Part shown: positions 46,301 through 58,300 of the stretch, one piece after another
Layout: every line of letters begins with the position of its first letter
How positions within the stretch are numbered: the stretch's first letter is position 1
NCBI RefSeq assembly: GCF_002354895.1
Contig: NZ_CP023439.1
Span: forward strand, 868,001-932,000
DNA: 64,000 bases
Direction: 5' to 3'
Source of the DNA: Thauera sp. K11
GTDB lineage: Bacteria > Pseudomonadota > Gammaproteobacteria > Burkholderiales > Rhodocyclaceae
The notes under the pieces: generated by a model
Databases searched by the model: none
Told to the model about the DNA's origin: nothing
What the model saw: the letters and a program-made list of their open reading frames with translations, nothing else
Translations under genes and position numbers: made by a program

Positions 46301-49300
46301 GGCGGCGGGGCGAGCCGCGCGTTCGAGGCGCCGCAAGGCGAGGTGGAACAGACGCTGGCGCGGCTGTGGAGCGACCTGCTCAAGGTGGAGCCCGTCGGGC
46401 GCCACGACAACTTCTTCGAACTGGGCGGTCACTCGCTGCTGACGGTGAGCCTGATCGAGCGGCTGCGCCGCGAAGGGCTGTACGCGGACGTGCGCACGCT
46501 GTTCGCGGCGCCGAGCCTGGCCGAACTGGCGCAGCAACTGGGGCGGGAAGGCAGTGAAGTGCGGGTGCCGCCGAACGGCATCCCGTCCGACGGCAGCGCG
46601 GAGCGCATCACGCCGGAGATGGTGACGCTGGCGGCGCTGACGCAGGACGAGATCGACGCGCTGGTGGCGCAGGTGGCGGGCGGCACGCCGAACATCCAGG
46701 ACATCTACCCGCTGGCGCCGCTGCAGGAAGGCATGCTGTTCCACCATCTGGTGGACCCGGAGCACGACGCCTACGTCGAAGCGAGCCTGATCAGCAGCCC
46801 GAGCCGGGCGCGGCTGGAGAGCCTGCTGGCGGCGATCCAGCGGGTGATCGACCGTCACGACATCCTGCGCACGAGCCTCGTGTGGCAGGGCGTGCCCGAA
46901 CCGCTGCAGGTGGTCAGCCGGCAGGCGCGGCTCGTGATCGAGGAGATCGCGCTGGACCCGTCGCAGGGCGAGGCGGCGGCGCAGCTCGAAGCGCGGCTGG
47001 ACCCGCGCAACACGCGCTTCGACCTGACGCAGGCGCCGCTGATCCGCGCCTGGGTGGCCGAGGACGCCCGGAACGGGCGGTGGCTGCTGCGCATCCTGTC
47101 GCACCACCTGGTGCTGGACCACACGACGCAGGACCTGCTGGTCGAAGAGGCGGCGCTGATCGAGGCGGGCCGGGCATCGGAGCTGCCGGCGGCGGTGCCG
47201 TTCCGCAACTTCGTGGCGCAGGCGCGGCTGGGGGTGAGCGAGGCCGAGCACGAAGCCTTCTTCCGCGACATGCTGGGGGACATCGACGAACCGACGGCGC
47301 CGTTCGGGCTCTTGGACGTGCAGGGCGACGGCAGCGAAATCGAAGAGGCGGAACACCGGGTCGCTCCCGAACTGGCCGCCGCCATCCGTCACCACTGCCG
47401 CCGGCTGGGGGTGAGCGCGGCGAGCCTGATGCACCTGGCGTGGTCGCTGGTGCTGGCGCGCACGACGGGGCGCGAGGACGTGGTGTTCGGGACGGTGCTG
47501 TTCGGTCGCATGCAGGGCGGCGAAGGCGCGGACCGGGTGATGGGGATGTTCATCAACACCCTGCCGGTACGCTTTTCCGTGGACGGATCGGGCGTGGAAG
47601 CGGCGCTGCGGCAGACGCATGCGCGCCTGGCGCAGTTGCTGCGTCACGAACACGCGCCGCTGTCGCTGGCACAGCGCTGCAGCGCGGTCGAAGCGCCGGC
47701 GCCGCTGTTCACCGCGCTGCTCAACTACCGCTACAGCCCCGAAGCGGACGAGGCGGGCGGCGACGGCGTGGAGCGCGCGTTTGCCGACCTGGTGGCAGTG
47801 GCCGGCCACGAACGCACGAACTACCCGCTGACGTTCTCGGTGGACGACCTGGGCGAAGGCTTCCTGCTGACGGCGCAGGTGAGCCGCCCGCTGGAGGCCG
47901 CGCGGGTGTGCAGCTTCATGCAGAGCGCGCTGTCGGGCCTGGTGGAGGCGCTGTCGTCGCATCCGCAGGCGCCGCTGAGCGGCGTGGGCGTGCTGCCGGC
48001 CTCCGAGCGCTGGCAGGTGGTGCAGGGCTGGAACGCGACGTCCTACGCCTACCCGCGGGAGAGCGGGGTGGGCGAACTGTTCGCACAGATGGCGCAGTCC
48101 ACGCCGTCCGCGCCGGCGGTGCTCGACGGCGAACGGACGCTGAGCTACGCGGAACTGGACGCGTGGTCGAACCGCCTGGCGCACGCGCTGCTCGATGCAG
48201 GGCTGCAGGCGGGCGAGGCGGTGGCGCTGAGCCTGCCGCGCTCGGCCGAACTGGTGGCGGCGGAACTGGCGGTGCTCAAGGCGGGCGGAGCGTACCTGCC
48301 GCTGGACACGGTGCTGCCGGGCGAGCGCCAGGCGCTGATGGCGCAGGACGCGGGGGTGCGCCTGCTGATCGGGCGCGCCGGCGAAGCGGCGGCCGCGGAA
48401 CTGGCCGGCCTGCAGCGGCTCGACGCGGACGGCGAGGCGCTGTCGTCGCAGCCGTCCGGCACGCCGGACGTGCGCACGGGCGGCGACGCGCTGGCCTACG
48501 TCATGTACACCTCGGGCTCGACGGGCCGCCCGAAAGGGGTGGAGATCCTGCACCGGGGGATCGTGCGGCTGGTGCGCAACAATGGCTACGCGGCGTTCGG
48601 TGCGGCTGACCGGGTGGCGCTGGCGGCGAACCCGGCGTTCGACGCGAGCACGCTGGAAGTGTGGGCGGCGCTGCTCAACGGCGGCGCGGTGGTGGTGATC
48701 GACCAGGACACGCTGCTCGATCCGCAGCGTCTGGCGGGGGCGCTGGGTGATCGCGCGGTGAGCGTGCTGTGGCTGACGGTGGGCCTGTTCAACCAGTACG
48801 AGCGGGTGCTGGGCCCGGTGCTGCCGGGGCTGCGCTACCTGATCATCGGCGGTGACGCGCTGGACCCGCGGGTGGTGCGCAAGGTGCTGCGCGAGCACCG
48901 TCCGCAGCACCTGCTCAACGGCTACGGCCCGACCGAGAGCACGACGTTCGCGATCACGCACGAGATCGAATCGCTGGCGGAAGAGGCGGCCAGCGTGCCG
49001 CTGGGCCGTCCGATCGGCAACACGCGGATCTACATCCTGGACGGCCACGGCCAGCCGGTACCGATCGGGGTGGCGGGGGAGCTGTACATCGGCGGCGACG
49101 GCGTGGCGCGCGGCTACCTGAACCAGCCGGAGCTGACGGCCGAGCGCTTCGTGGCGGACCCGTTCGCCACCGTGGCTGAAGGCGACGCCCCGGCGCGCAT
49201 GTACCGGACGGGCGACCTGGGCCGGTGGCTGTCGGACGGAACGATCGAATACCTGGGCCGCAACGACTTCCAGGTGAAGGTGCGGGGCTTCCGCATCGAG

Positions 49301-52300
49301 CTGGGCGAGATCGAGGCGCACCTGGCGCAGGCCGCGGACGTCAGCGACGTGGTGGTGATCGCGCGGGCGGACGGCGACACCGACACCAAGTACCTGGTGG
49401 CGTACTACGTGGGCGAGGCCGCAGCCGAAGCACTGCGCGCGCACGCAGGCGACGGGCTGCCGTCGTACATGGTGCCGTCGGCCTTCGTGCGGCTGGCACG
49501 CCTGCCGCTGACGCCCAACGGCAAACTGGACCGGGCGGCGCTGCCGGCCCCCGAAGGCGATGCCTTCGTACGCCGCGGCTATGAAGCGCCGCAAGGCGAG
49601 GTCGAACAGACGCTGGCACGGCTGTGGAGCGAACTGCTCGGCGTGGCGCAGGTCGGCCGCCACGACAACTTCTTCGAACTGGGCGGGCATTCGCTGCTGG
49701 CGGTGAGCCTGATCGAGCGCATGCGCCAGGCCGGGCTGCAGGCCGACGTACGCGTGCTCTTCACCAGCACGAGCCTGGCCGAACTGGCCGCGAGCGTGGG
49801 CGCGGGGCCGGCGCGGATCGAGGTACCGCCGAACGGCATCCCGGCCGACGGCAGTGCGGAGCGCATCACGCCGGAGATGGTGACGCTGGCGGCGCTGACG
49901 CAGGACGAACTGGACCGGCTGGTGGCGCAGGTGCCCGGCGGGGTGCGGAACGTCCAGGACATCTACCCGCTGGCGCCGCTGCAGGAAGGCATCCTGTTCC
50001 ACCACCTGATGGCCGAGGACGGCGACCCGTACCTGCTGCCCAGCGTGTACGGCTTCCAGCAGCGCGAAGCGGTGTCGCGCTTCGTGGACACGGTGCAGCA
50101 GGTGATCGGGCGGCACGACATCCTGCGCACGGCGGTGTACTGGGAAGGGCTGTCGCAGCCGGTGCAGGTGGTGCAGCGCGAAGCGCGGCTCGAGCTGGTC
50201 GAACTGGACGCGGGCGACTTCGGCACGGAAGACCTGGCCGCGGCGCTGGAAGCGCGTTTCGACCCGCAGCACACGCGGCTGGACCTGGGCCGCGCGCCGC
50301 TGCTGCGCGCGCACCTGGTGGAGGACGCGCGGAACGGGCGCTGGCTGCTGCACATCCTGGCGCACCACCTGGCGATCGACCACACGACGCTGGAACTGCT
50401 GGTCGAAGAGGCCGAACTGATCGAACAGGGCCGGGAGTCGGAACTGCCCGCGCCGGTGCCGTTCCGCCACTTCGTGGCGCAGGCGCGGCTGGGGGTGAGC
50501 CAGGCAGAACACGAAGCCTTCTTCACCCAGATGCTGGGCGACATCGACGAACCGACGGCGCCGTTCGGGCTGCTGGACGTGCAGGGCGACGGCAGCGGGA
50601 TCGAGGAAGCACGGCTGCGGCTGGACCCGGCGCTGGCACAGACGGTCCGCGCGCAGGCGCGCCGGCTGGGGGTGAGCGCGGCGAGCCTGATGCACCTGGC
50701 GTGGTCGCTGGTGCTGGCGCGCACGACGGGGCGCGAGGACGTGGTGTTCGGGACGGTGCTGTTCGGGCGCATGCAAGGCGGCGAAGGCGCGGACCGGGTG
50801 ATGGGGATGTTCATCAACACCCTGCCGGTGCGCCTGGGGGTGGGCGACGTGGGCGTGGAAGCGGCGCTGCGGCAGACGCACGCGCGGCTGGCGCAACTGC
50901 TGCGTCACGAACATGCGCCGCTGTCGCTGGCGCAGCGCTGCAGCGCGGTCGAAGCGCCGGCGCCGCTGTTTACCTCGCTGCTCAACTACCGCTACAGCCC
51001 CGAAGCGGACGAGGCGGGCGGCGACGGCGTGGAGCGCGCGTTTGCCGACTTGATGGAAGTGGCCGGCCACGAACGCACGAACTACCCGCTGACGTTCTCG
51101 GTGGACGACCTGGGCGAAGGCTTCCTGCTGACGGCGCAGGTGAGCCGCCCGCTGGAGGCCGCTCGGGTGTGCAGCTTCATGCAGAGCGCGCTGTCGGGCC
51201 TGGTGGAGGCGCTGTCGTCGCATCCGCAGGCGCCGCTGAGCGGCGTGGGCGTACTGCCGGCCTCCGAGCGTGCGCAGGTGGTGCAGGGCTGGAACGCGAC
51301 GTCCTACGCCTACCCGCGGGAGAGCGGGGTGGGCGAACTGTTCGCACAGATGGCGCAGGCCACGCCGTCCGCCCTGGCGGTGCTCGACGGCGAACGGACG
51401 CTGAGCTACGCGGAACTGGACGCGTGGTCGAACCGCCTGGCGCACGCGCTGCTGGCGGCGGGGCTGCAGGCGGGCGAGGCGGTGGCGCTGAGCCTGCCGC
51501 GCTCGGCCGAACTGGTGGCGGCGGAACTGGCGGTGCTCAAGGCGGGCGGAGCGTACCTGCCGCTGGACACGGTGCTGCCGGGCGAGCGCCAGGCGCTGAT
51601 GGCGCAGGACGCGGGGGTGCGCCTGCTGATCGGGCGCGCCGGCGAAGCGGTGGCCGCGGAACTGTCCGGCCTGCAGCGGCTCGACGCGGACGGCGAGGCG
51701 CTGTCGTCGCAACCGTCCGGCACGCCGGAGGTGCGCACGGGCGGCGACGCGCTGGCCTACGTCATGTACACCTCGGGCTCGACGGGCCGCCCGAAAGGGG
51801 TGGAGATCCTGCACCGGGGGATCGTGCGGCTGGTGCGCAACAACGGCTACGCGGCGTTCGGCGCGGGCGACCGGGTGGCGCTGGCGGCGAACCCGGCGTT
51901 CGACGCGAGCACGCTGGAAGTGTGGGCGGCGCTGCTCAACGGTGGTGCGGTGGTGGTGATCGACCAGGACACGCTGCTCGATCCGCAGCGTCTGGCGGGG
52001 GCGCTGGGCGATCGCGCGGTGAGCGTGCTGTGGCTGACGGTGGGCCTGTTCAACCAGTACGAGCGGGTGCTGGGCCCGGTGCTGCCGGGGCTGCGCTACC
52101 TGATCATCGGCGGTGACGCGCTGGACCCGCGGGTGGTGCGCAAGGTGCTGCGCGAGCACCGTCCGCAGCACCTGCTCAACGGCTACGGCCCGACCGAGAG
52201 CACGACGTTCGCGATCACGCACGAGATCGAATCGCTGGCGGAAGAGGCGGCCAGCGTGCCGCTGGGCCGCCCGATCGGCAACACGCGGATCTACATCCTG

Positions 52301-55300
52301 GACGGCCACGGCCAGCCGGTACCGATCGGGGTGGCGGGGGAGCTGTACATCGGCGGCGACGGCGTGGCGCGCGGCTACCTGAACCAGCCGGAGCTGACGG
52401 CCGAGCGCTTCGTCGCGGACCCGTTCGCCACGGCCACGCCGCAGAACCCGGCCCCGCGCATGTACAAGACGGGCGACCTGGGCCGCTGGCTGGCGGACGG
52501 AACGATCGAATACCTGGGCCGCAACGACTTCCAGGTGAAGGTGCGGGGCTTCCGCATCGAACTGGGCGAGATCGAGGCGCACCTGGCGCAGGCCGCGGAC
52601 GTGAGCGACGTGGTGGTGATCGCGCGGGCGGACGGCGACACCGACACCAAGTACCTGGTGGCGTACTACGTGGGCGAGGCCGCGGCCGAGGCGCTGCGCG
52701 CGCACGCGGGCGACGGGCTGCCGTCGTACATGGTGCCGTCGGCCTTCGTGCGGCTGGCACGCCTGCCGCTGACCCCCAACGGCAAACTGGACCGGGCGGC
52801 GCTGCCGGCCCCCGAAGGCGACGCCTTCGTGCGCCGCGGCTATGAAGCACCGCAGGGCGACGTCGAACAGACCCTGGCGCGGCTGTGGAGCGAACTGCTC
52901 GGCGTGGCGCAGGTCGGCCGCCACGACAACTTCTTCGAACTGGGCGGGCATTCGCTGCTGGCGGTGAGCCTGATCGAGCGCATGCGCCAGGCCGGGCTGC
53001 AGGCCGACGTGCGCGCGCTCTTCACCAGCACGAGCCTGGCCGAACTGGCCGCGAGCGTGGGCGCGGGGCCGGCGCGGATCGAGGTACCGCCGAACGGCAT
53101 CCCGGCCGACGGCAGCGCCGAACGCATCACGCCGGAGATGGTGACGCTGGCGGCGCTGACGCAGGACGAACTGGACCGGCTGGTGGCGCAGGTGCCCGGC
53201 GGGGTGCGGAACGTCCAGGACATCTACCCGCTGGCGCCGCTGCAGGAAGGCATCCTGTTCCACCACCTGATGGCCGAGGACGGCGACCCGTACCTGCTGC
53301 CCAGCGTGTTCGGATTCTCGAGCCGCGAAATGCTGGATGCCTTCCTCGCGCGTGCGCAACAAGTCATCGATCGGCACGACATCCTGCGCACGGCCGTCAT
53401 CTGGGAAGGGTTGGCAAAACCCATGCAGGTGGTGTTGAGGGATGCGCCCTTGATGGTCGAAGAGCTGCATTTCGATCCCGCGGGCGGGAACGTCCTGCAA
53501 CAGCTCGAGGCGTATTTCGATCCGCGCAGGACACGGATCGCCGTGGACAAGGCACCGATGCTGCGAGTGCATGTCGCCGAGGATGCCGCCAACGGCCGCT
53601 GGCTGCTGCACCTGCTGGCTCATCACCTCACCATCGACCACACGGCGTCCGATCTGATCATCGAAGAGACGCGGCTGATCGAACAGGGCAGGGCGGACGA
53701 ACTGCAGCCGCCGGCGGCTTTCCGCGAGTTTGTGGCGCAGGCCCTGTACGGTGTCTCCCAGGAAGAACACGAAACCTTCTTCCGCGACATGCTGGGCGAC
53801 ATCGACGAACCGACGGCGCCGTTCGGGCTGCTGGACGTACAGGGCGACGGCCACGACATCGGCGAAGCGAAGCACCTGCTGCCCAGGGAACTGTCCGGAT
53901 CGCTGCGGCAGCAGGCCAGGCAGCTCGGTGTCAGTACGGCGAGCCTGATGCACCTGGCGTGGGCGCTGGTCGTCGCACGCGCGACGGGTCGCGAGGACGT
54001 GGTGTTCGGGACGGTGCTGTTCGGCCGCATGCAGGGCGGCCATCAGGCCGACCGCAGCATCGGCATCTTCATCAATACGCTGCCGCTTCGCGTCACCATC
54101 GGCGGGCAGACCGCCAGGAGCGGGGCGAAGCATGTGCACACCATGCTCGCGCGCCTGCTGCGCCACGAGCACGCACCGCTCGCAGTTGCGCAACGTTATA
54201 GCGGCGTGGCCTCGCCGGCCCCGCTGTTCACTTCATTGCTCAACTACCGCTACAGCCCGCAGCAGGAGAGCGGGCTGGAAGGCGTCGGGCAAGGTTCCTT
54301 CGACGACATCGAGGCGCTGGGTGTCTATGAGCGCACCAACTATCCGGTGACGCTGGACGTAGACGATCTGGGCGAGGACTTCCTGCTGACGGCGCAGGTG
54401 AGCCGGACGGTGGAGGCGGAACGGGTGTGCGCCTTCATGGCGGAGGCGCTGCATGCGCTGTCGTCGGCGCTGTCGAGCGGAGGGGGGACCTCGCTGAACG
54501 CCCTGGACGTGCTGCCGTCGGCGGAGCGCGAGCAGGTGGTGTCGGGGTGGAACGCGACGGCGAAGCCCTACCCGCTGGCGCGCTGCGTGCATGAGCTGTT
54601 CGAATCGCAGGCGGCGCGCACGCCGCAGGCGCCGGCGGTACGGTTCGGGGGCGAATCGCTGGGCTACGGCGAACTGAACGCGCGGGCGAACCGCCTGGCG
54701 CACCACCTGGCGAGCCTGGGGGTGGGCCCGGAAGTGCGGGTGGCGCTGTGCGTGGAGCGCGGGTTCCACATGGTGACGGGCCTGCTGGCGGTGCTCAAGG
54801 CGGGCGGGGCGTACGTGCCGCTGGACCCGGCCTACCCGGGCGATCGGCTGGCGTACATGCTGGCCGACAGCGAACCGGCGGTGGTGCTCAGCCAGGGCGC
54901 GGCGCGCCCGGTGATCGAAGCGCAACTGGCGGCGCTGGCCGCGGCCGGGCAGCGCGTGCCGGCGCTGCTGGACCTGGCGGCCGACGCCGGGGCGTGGGCC
55001 GGGGCGCCGGAGACGAACCGCGTCCCGGGTGATCTCGGACTGGACGCGCGGCACCTGGCCTACGTGATCTACACCTCGGGTTCGACCGGCCGCCCCAAGG
55101 GGGTGATGATCGAACACCGCGGGCTGGTGAACTACACGCTGGAGGCGATCGGCTGGTTTGGTCTGCAGGCGGGCGAGCGGGTGCTGCAGCAGAACTCGCT
55201 GAACTTCGACCTCTCGCTGGAAGAGACGCTGCCGGCGCTGCTGGGCGGGGCGACGCTGGTGCCGGGCAACGACCTGTTCGGCGTGGGCGAGGCCGGGGCG

Positions 55301-58300
55301 CCGGAGCGGGTGCGCCCGGACGTGGTGCACCTGACGGCGGCGCACTGGCACACGCTGGTGGGCGAATGGCAGGTGTCGCCGGAACAGGGTCTGGCCTGGC
55401 TGGAAGGCGTGCGGCTGATCAACGTCACGGGCGATGCGCTGTCGGCGCACGCGCTGGCGCAGTGGGAGGCGCTGCAGGGCGGTCGGGCGGCGCCGACGCG
55501 GCTGATCAACACCTACGGCCCGACCGAGATCACGATCTCGTGCAGCGCGGCCTACGTGCGCCACGTGCCGGGGGTGAGCCGGGTGAGCATCGGCCGTCCG
55601 TTCGCCAACATGCGGCTGTACCTGCTGGACGGGCAGGGGCAGCCGGTGCCGGTGGGGGTGGCGGGGGAACTGTACATCGGCGGGGTGGGGGTGGCGCGCG
55701 GCTACCTGAACCTGGAAGAACAGACGCGGGAACGCTTCGTGGCGGACCCGTTCGCGGCGGCCACGGCGCTGGAGCCGGCGCCGCGGATGTACCGGACGGG
55801 GGATCTGGCGCGCTGGCGTCCGGACGGCGAAGTCGAATTCATCGGGCGCAACGACTTCCAGGTGAAGGTGCGGGGCTTCCGGATCGAACTGGGGGAAGTG
55901 GAAGGCAGCCTGGCGGCGGTGGCCGGTGTGCAGGAAGTGGCGGTGCTGGCGCGCGAGGACGGGCCGGGCCAGAAGCGGCTGGTGGCGTACCACGTGGGCG
56001 AGGCGCCGGTGGAAGCGCTGCGTGCGCACGCGGTGGCCGCGCTGCCGTCGTACATGGTGCCGTCGGCGTTCGTGCGGCTGGCGCGCTTCCCGCTGACGCC
56101 CAACGGCAAGCTGGACCGGGCGGCGCTGCCGGCGCCCGAAGGCGGCGGGGCGAGCCGCGCGTTCGAGGCGCCGCAGGGCGAAGTGGAACAGACGCTGGCG
56201 CGGCTGTGGAGCGACCTGCTCAAGGTGGAGCCCGTCGGGCGCCACGACAACTTCTTCGAACTGGGCGGTCACTCGCTGCTGACGGTGAGCCTGATCGAGC
56301 GGCTGCGCCGCGAAGGGCTGTACGCGGACGTGCGCACGCTGTTCGCGGCGCCGAGCCTGGCCGAACTGGCGCAGCAACTGGGGCGGGAAGGCAGTGAAGT
56401 GCGGGTGCCGCCGAACGGCATCCCGTCCGACGGCAGTGCCGAACGCATCACGCCGGAGATGGTGACGCTGGCGGCGCTGACGCAGGACGAGATCGACGCG
56501 CTGGTGGCGCAGGTGGCGGGCGGCACGCCGAACATCCAGGACATCTACCCGCTGGCGCCGCTGCAGGAAGGCATGCTGTTCCACCACCTGGTGGACCCGG
56601 AGCACGACGCCTATGTCGAGGCGAGCCTGATCAGCAGCCCGAGCCGGGCGCGGCTGGACAGCCTGCTGGCGGCGATCCAGCGCGTGATCGACCGTCACGA
56701 CATCCTGCGCACGAGCCTCGTGTGGCAGGGCGTACCCGAACCGCTGCAGGTGGTCAGCCGGCAGGCGCGGCTCGTGATCGAGGAGATCGCGCTGGACCCG
56801 TCGCAGGGCGAGGCGGCGGCGCAGCTCGAAGCGCGGCTGGACCCGCGCAACACGCGCTTCGACCTGACGCAGGCGCCGCTGATCCGCGCCTGGGTGGCCG
56901 AGGACGTGCGGAACGGGCGGTGGCTGCTGCGCATCCTGTCGCACCACCTGGTGCTGGACCACACGACGCAGGACCTGCTGGTCGAAGAGGCGGCGCTGAT
57001 CGAGGCGGGCCGGGCATCGGAGCTGCCGGCGGCGGTGCCGTTCCGCAACTTCGTGGCGCAGGCGCGGCTGGGGGTGAGCGAGGCCGAGCACGAAGCCTTC
57101 TTCCGCGACATGCTGGGGGACATCGACGAACCGACGGCGCCGTTCGGGCTCTTGGACGTGCAGGGTGACGGCAGCGAAATCGAAGAGGCGGAACACCGGG
57201 TTGCTCCCGAGCTGGCCGCCGCCATCCGTCACCACTGCCGCCGGCTGGGGGTGAGCGCGGCGAGCCTGATGCACCTGGCGTGGTCGCTGGTGCTGGCACG
57301 CACGACGGGTCGCGAGGACGTGGTGTTCGGGACGGTGCTGTTCGGTCGCATGCAGGGCGGCGAAGGCGCGGACCGGGTGATGGGGATGTTCATCAACACC
57401 CTGCCGGTGCGCCTGAGCGTGGATGGGGAGAGCGTCGAGACCCGTCTGAAGGCGGTACATGGCCTGCTCGCGCGGCTGCTGCGGCACGAGCATGCGCCGC
57501 TGGCGCTGGCGCAGCGCTGCAGCGCGGTGCAGGCACCGGCGCCGCTGTTTACGTCGCTGCTCAACTACCGCTACAGCCCCGAAGCGGACGAGGCGGGCGG
57601 CGACGGCGCCGAGCGTCCGTTTGCCGACCTGGTGGCAGTGGCCGGCCAGGAGCGCACGAACTATCCGCTGACGCTCGCGGTGGACGACCTGGGCGAAGGC
57701 TTCCTGCTGACGATGCAGGTGAGCCGCCCGATCGGGGCCGCGCGGGTGTGCGGCTTCATGCAGCGCGCGCTGGAGGTCGTGGCGGCGGCGCTGGAGCGGG
57801 ATCCGCAGCAGGCGCTGCGTGCGCTGGACGTGCTGCCGGCGGGCGAGCGGACGCAGGTGCTGGAGGGCTGGAACGCGACGGCGCGGGACTATCCGGCGGG
57901 CCGCTGCCTGCACGAACTGATCGAGGCGCAGGCCAATCGCACGCCGCAGGCGGTCGCGGTGAGGCAGGACGGGGCGTCGCTGACGTATGCCGAACTGAAC
58001 GCCCGCGCGAACCGCCTGGCGCACCACCTGCGCACGCTGGGGGTGGGGCCGGATGCGCGGGTGGCGGTGTGCCTGGGGCGCAGCGTGGAGCTGGTGGTGG
58101 CGCTGGTGGCGGTGCTCAAGGCGGGCGGGGCGTACGTGCCGCTGGACCCGGGCTATCCGGGCGAGCGGCTGGCCTACATGCTCGAGGACTGCGAACCGGC
58201 GGTGGTGATCAGCGCGGCCGAACTGGCCGGGCGCATCGGCGCCGAGCGGCCCGGAGCGGTGCTGCTGGACATGGCGCAGCCGTCCGCCTGGGCGGGTGCC

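Larger units (their letters stand above)
41369..56740 (+). repeat. three near-identical copies of the Dab-type A-T-C segment
   Basis: Blocks starting at 41369, 44690 and 54530 (GCGAGCAGGTGGTGTCGGGG) run nearly unchanged through the A and T domains and into the next C domain, more than 2.1 kb each. By eye only scattered single-base differences occur. Copies two and three also share the preceding roughly 90 bp, from about 44600 and 54435. Confidence 0.9.

Noticed and set aside
40814..54193. A 4,459-residue open frame on the minus strand, with others at 54233-58738 and 59424-63998
   Set aside because: These are antisense shadows of the NRPS genes, caused by high GC and repetitive codon use; they are rich in Arg, His and Gln with no domain.
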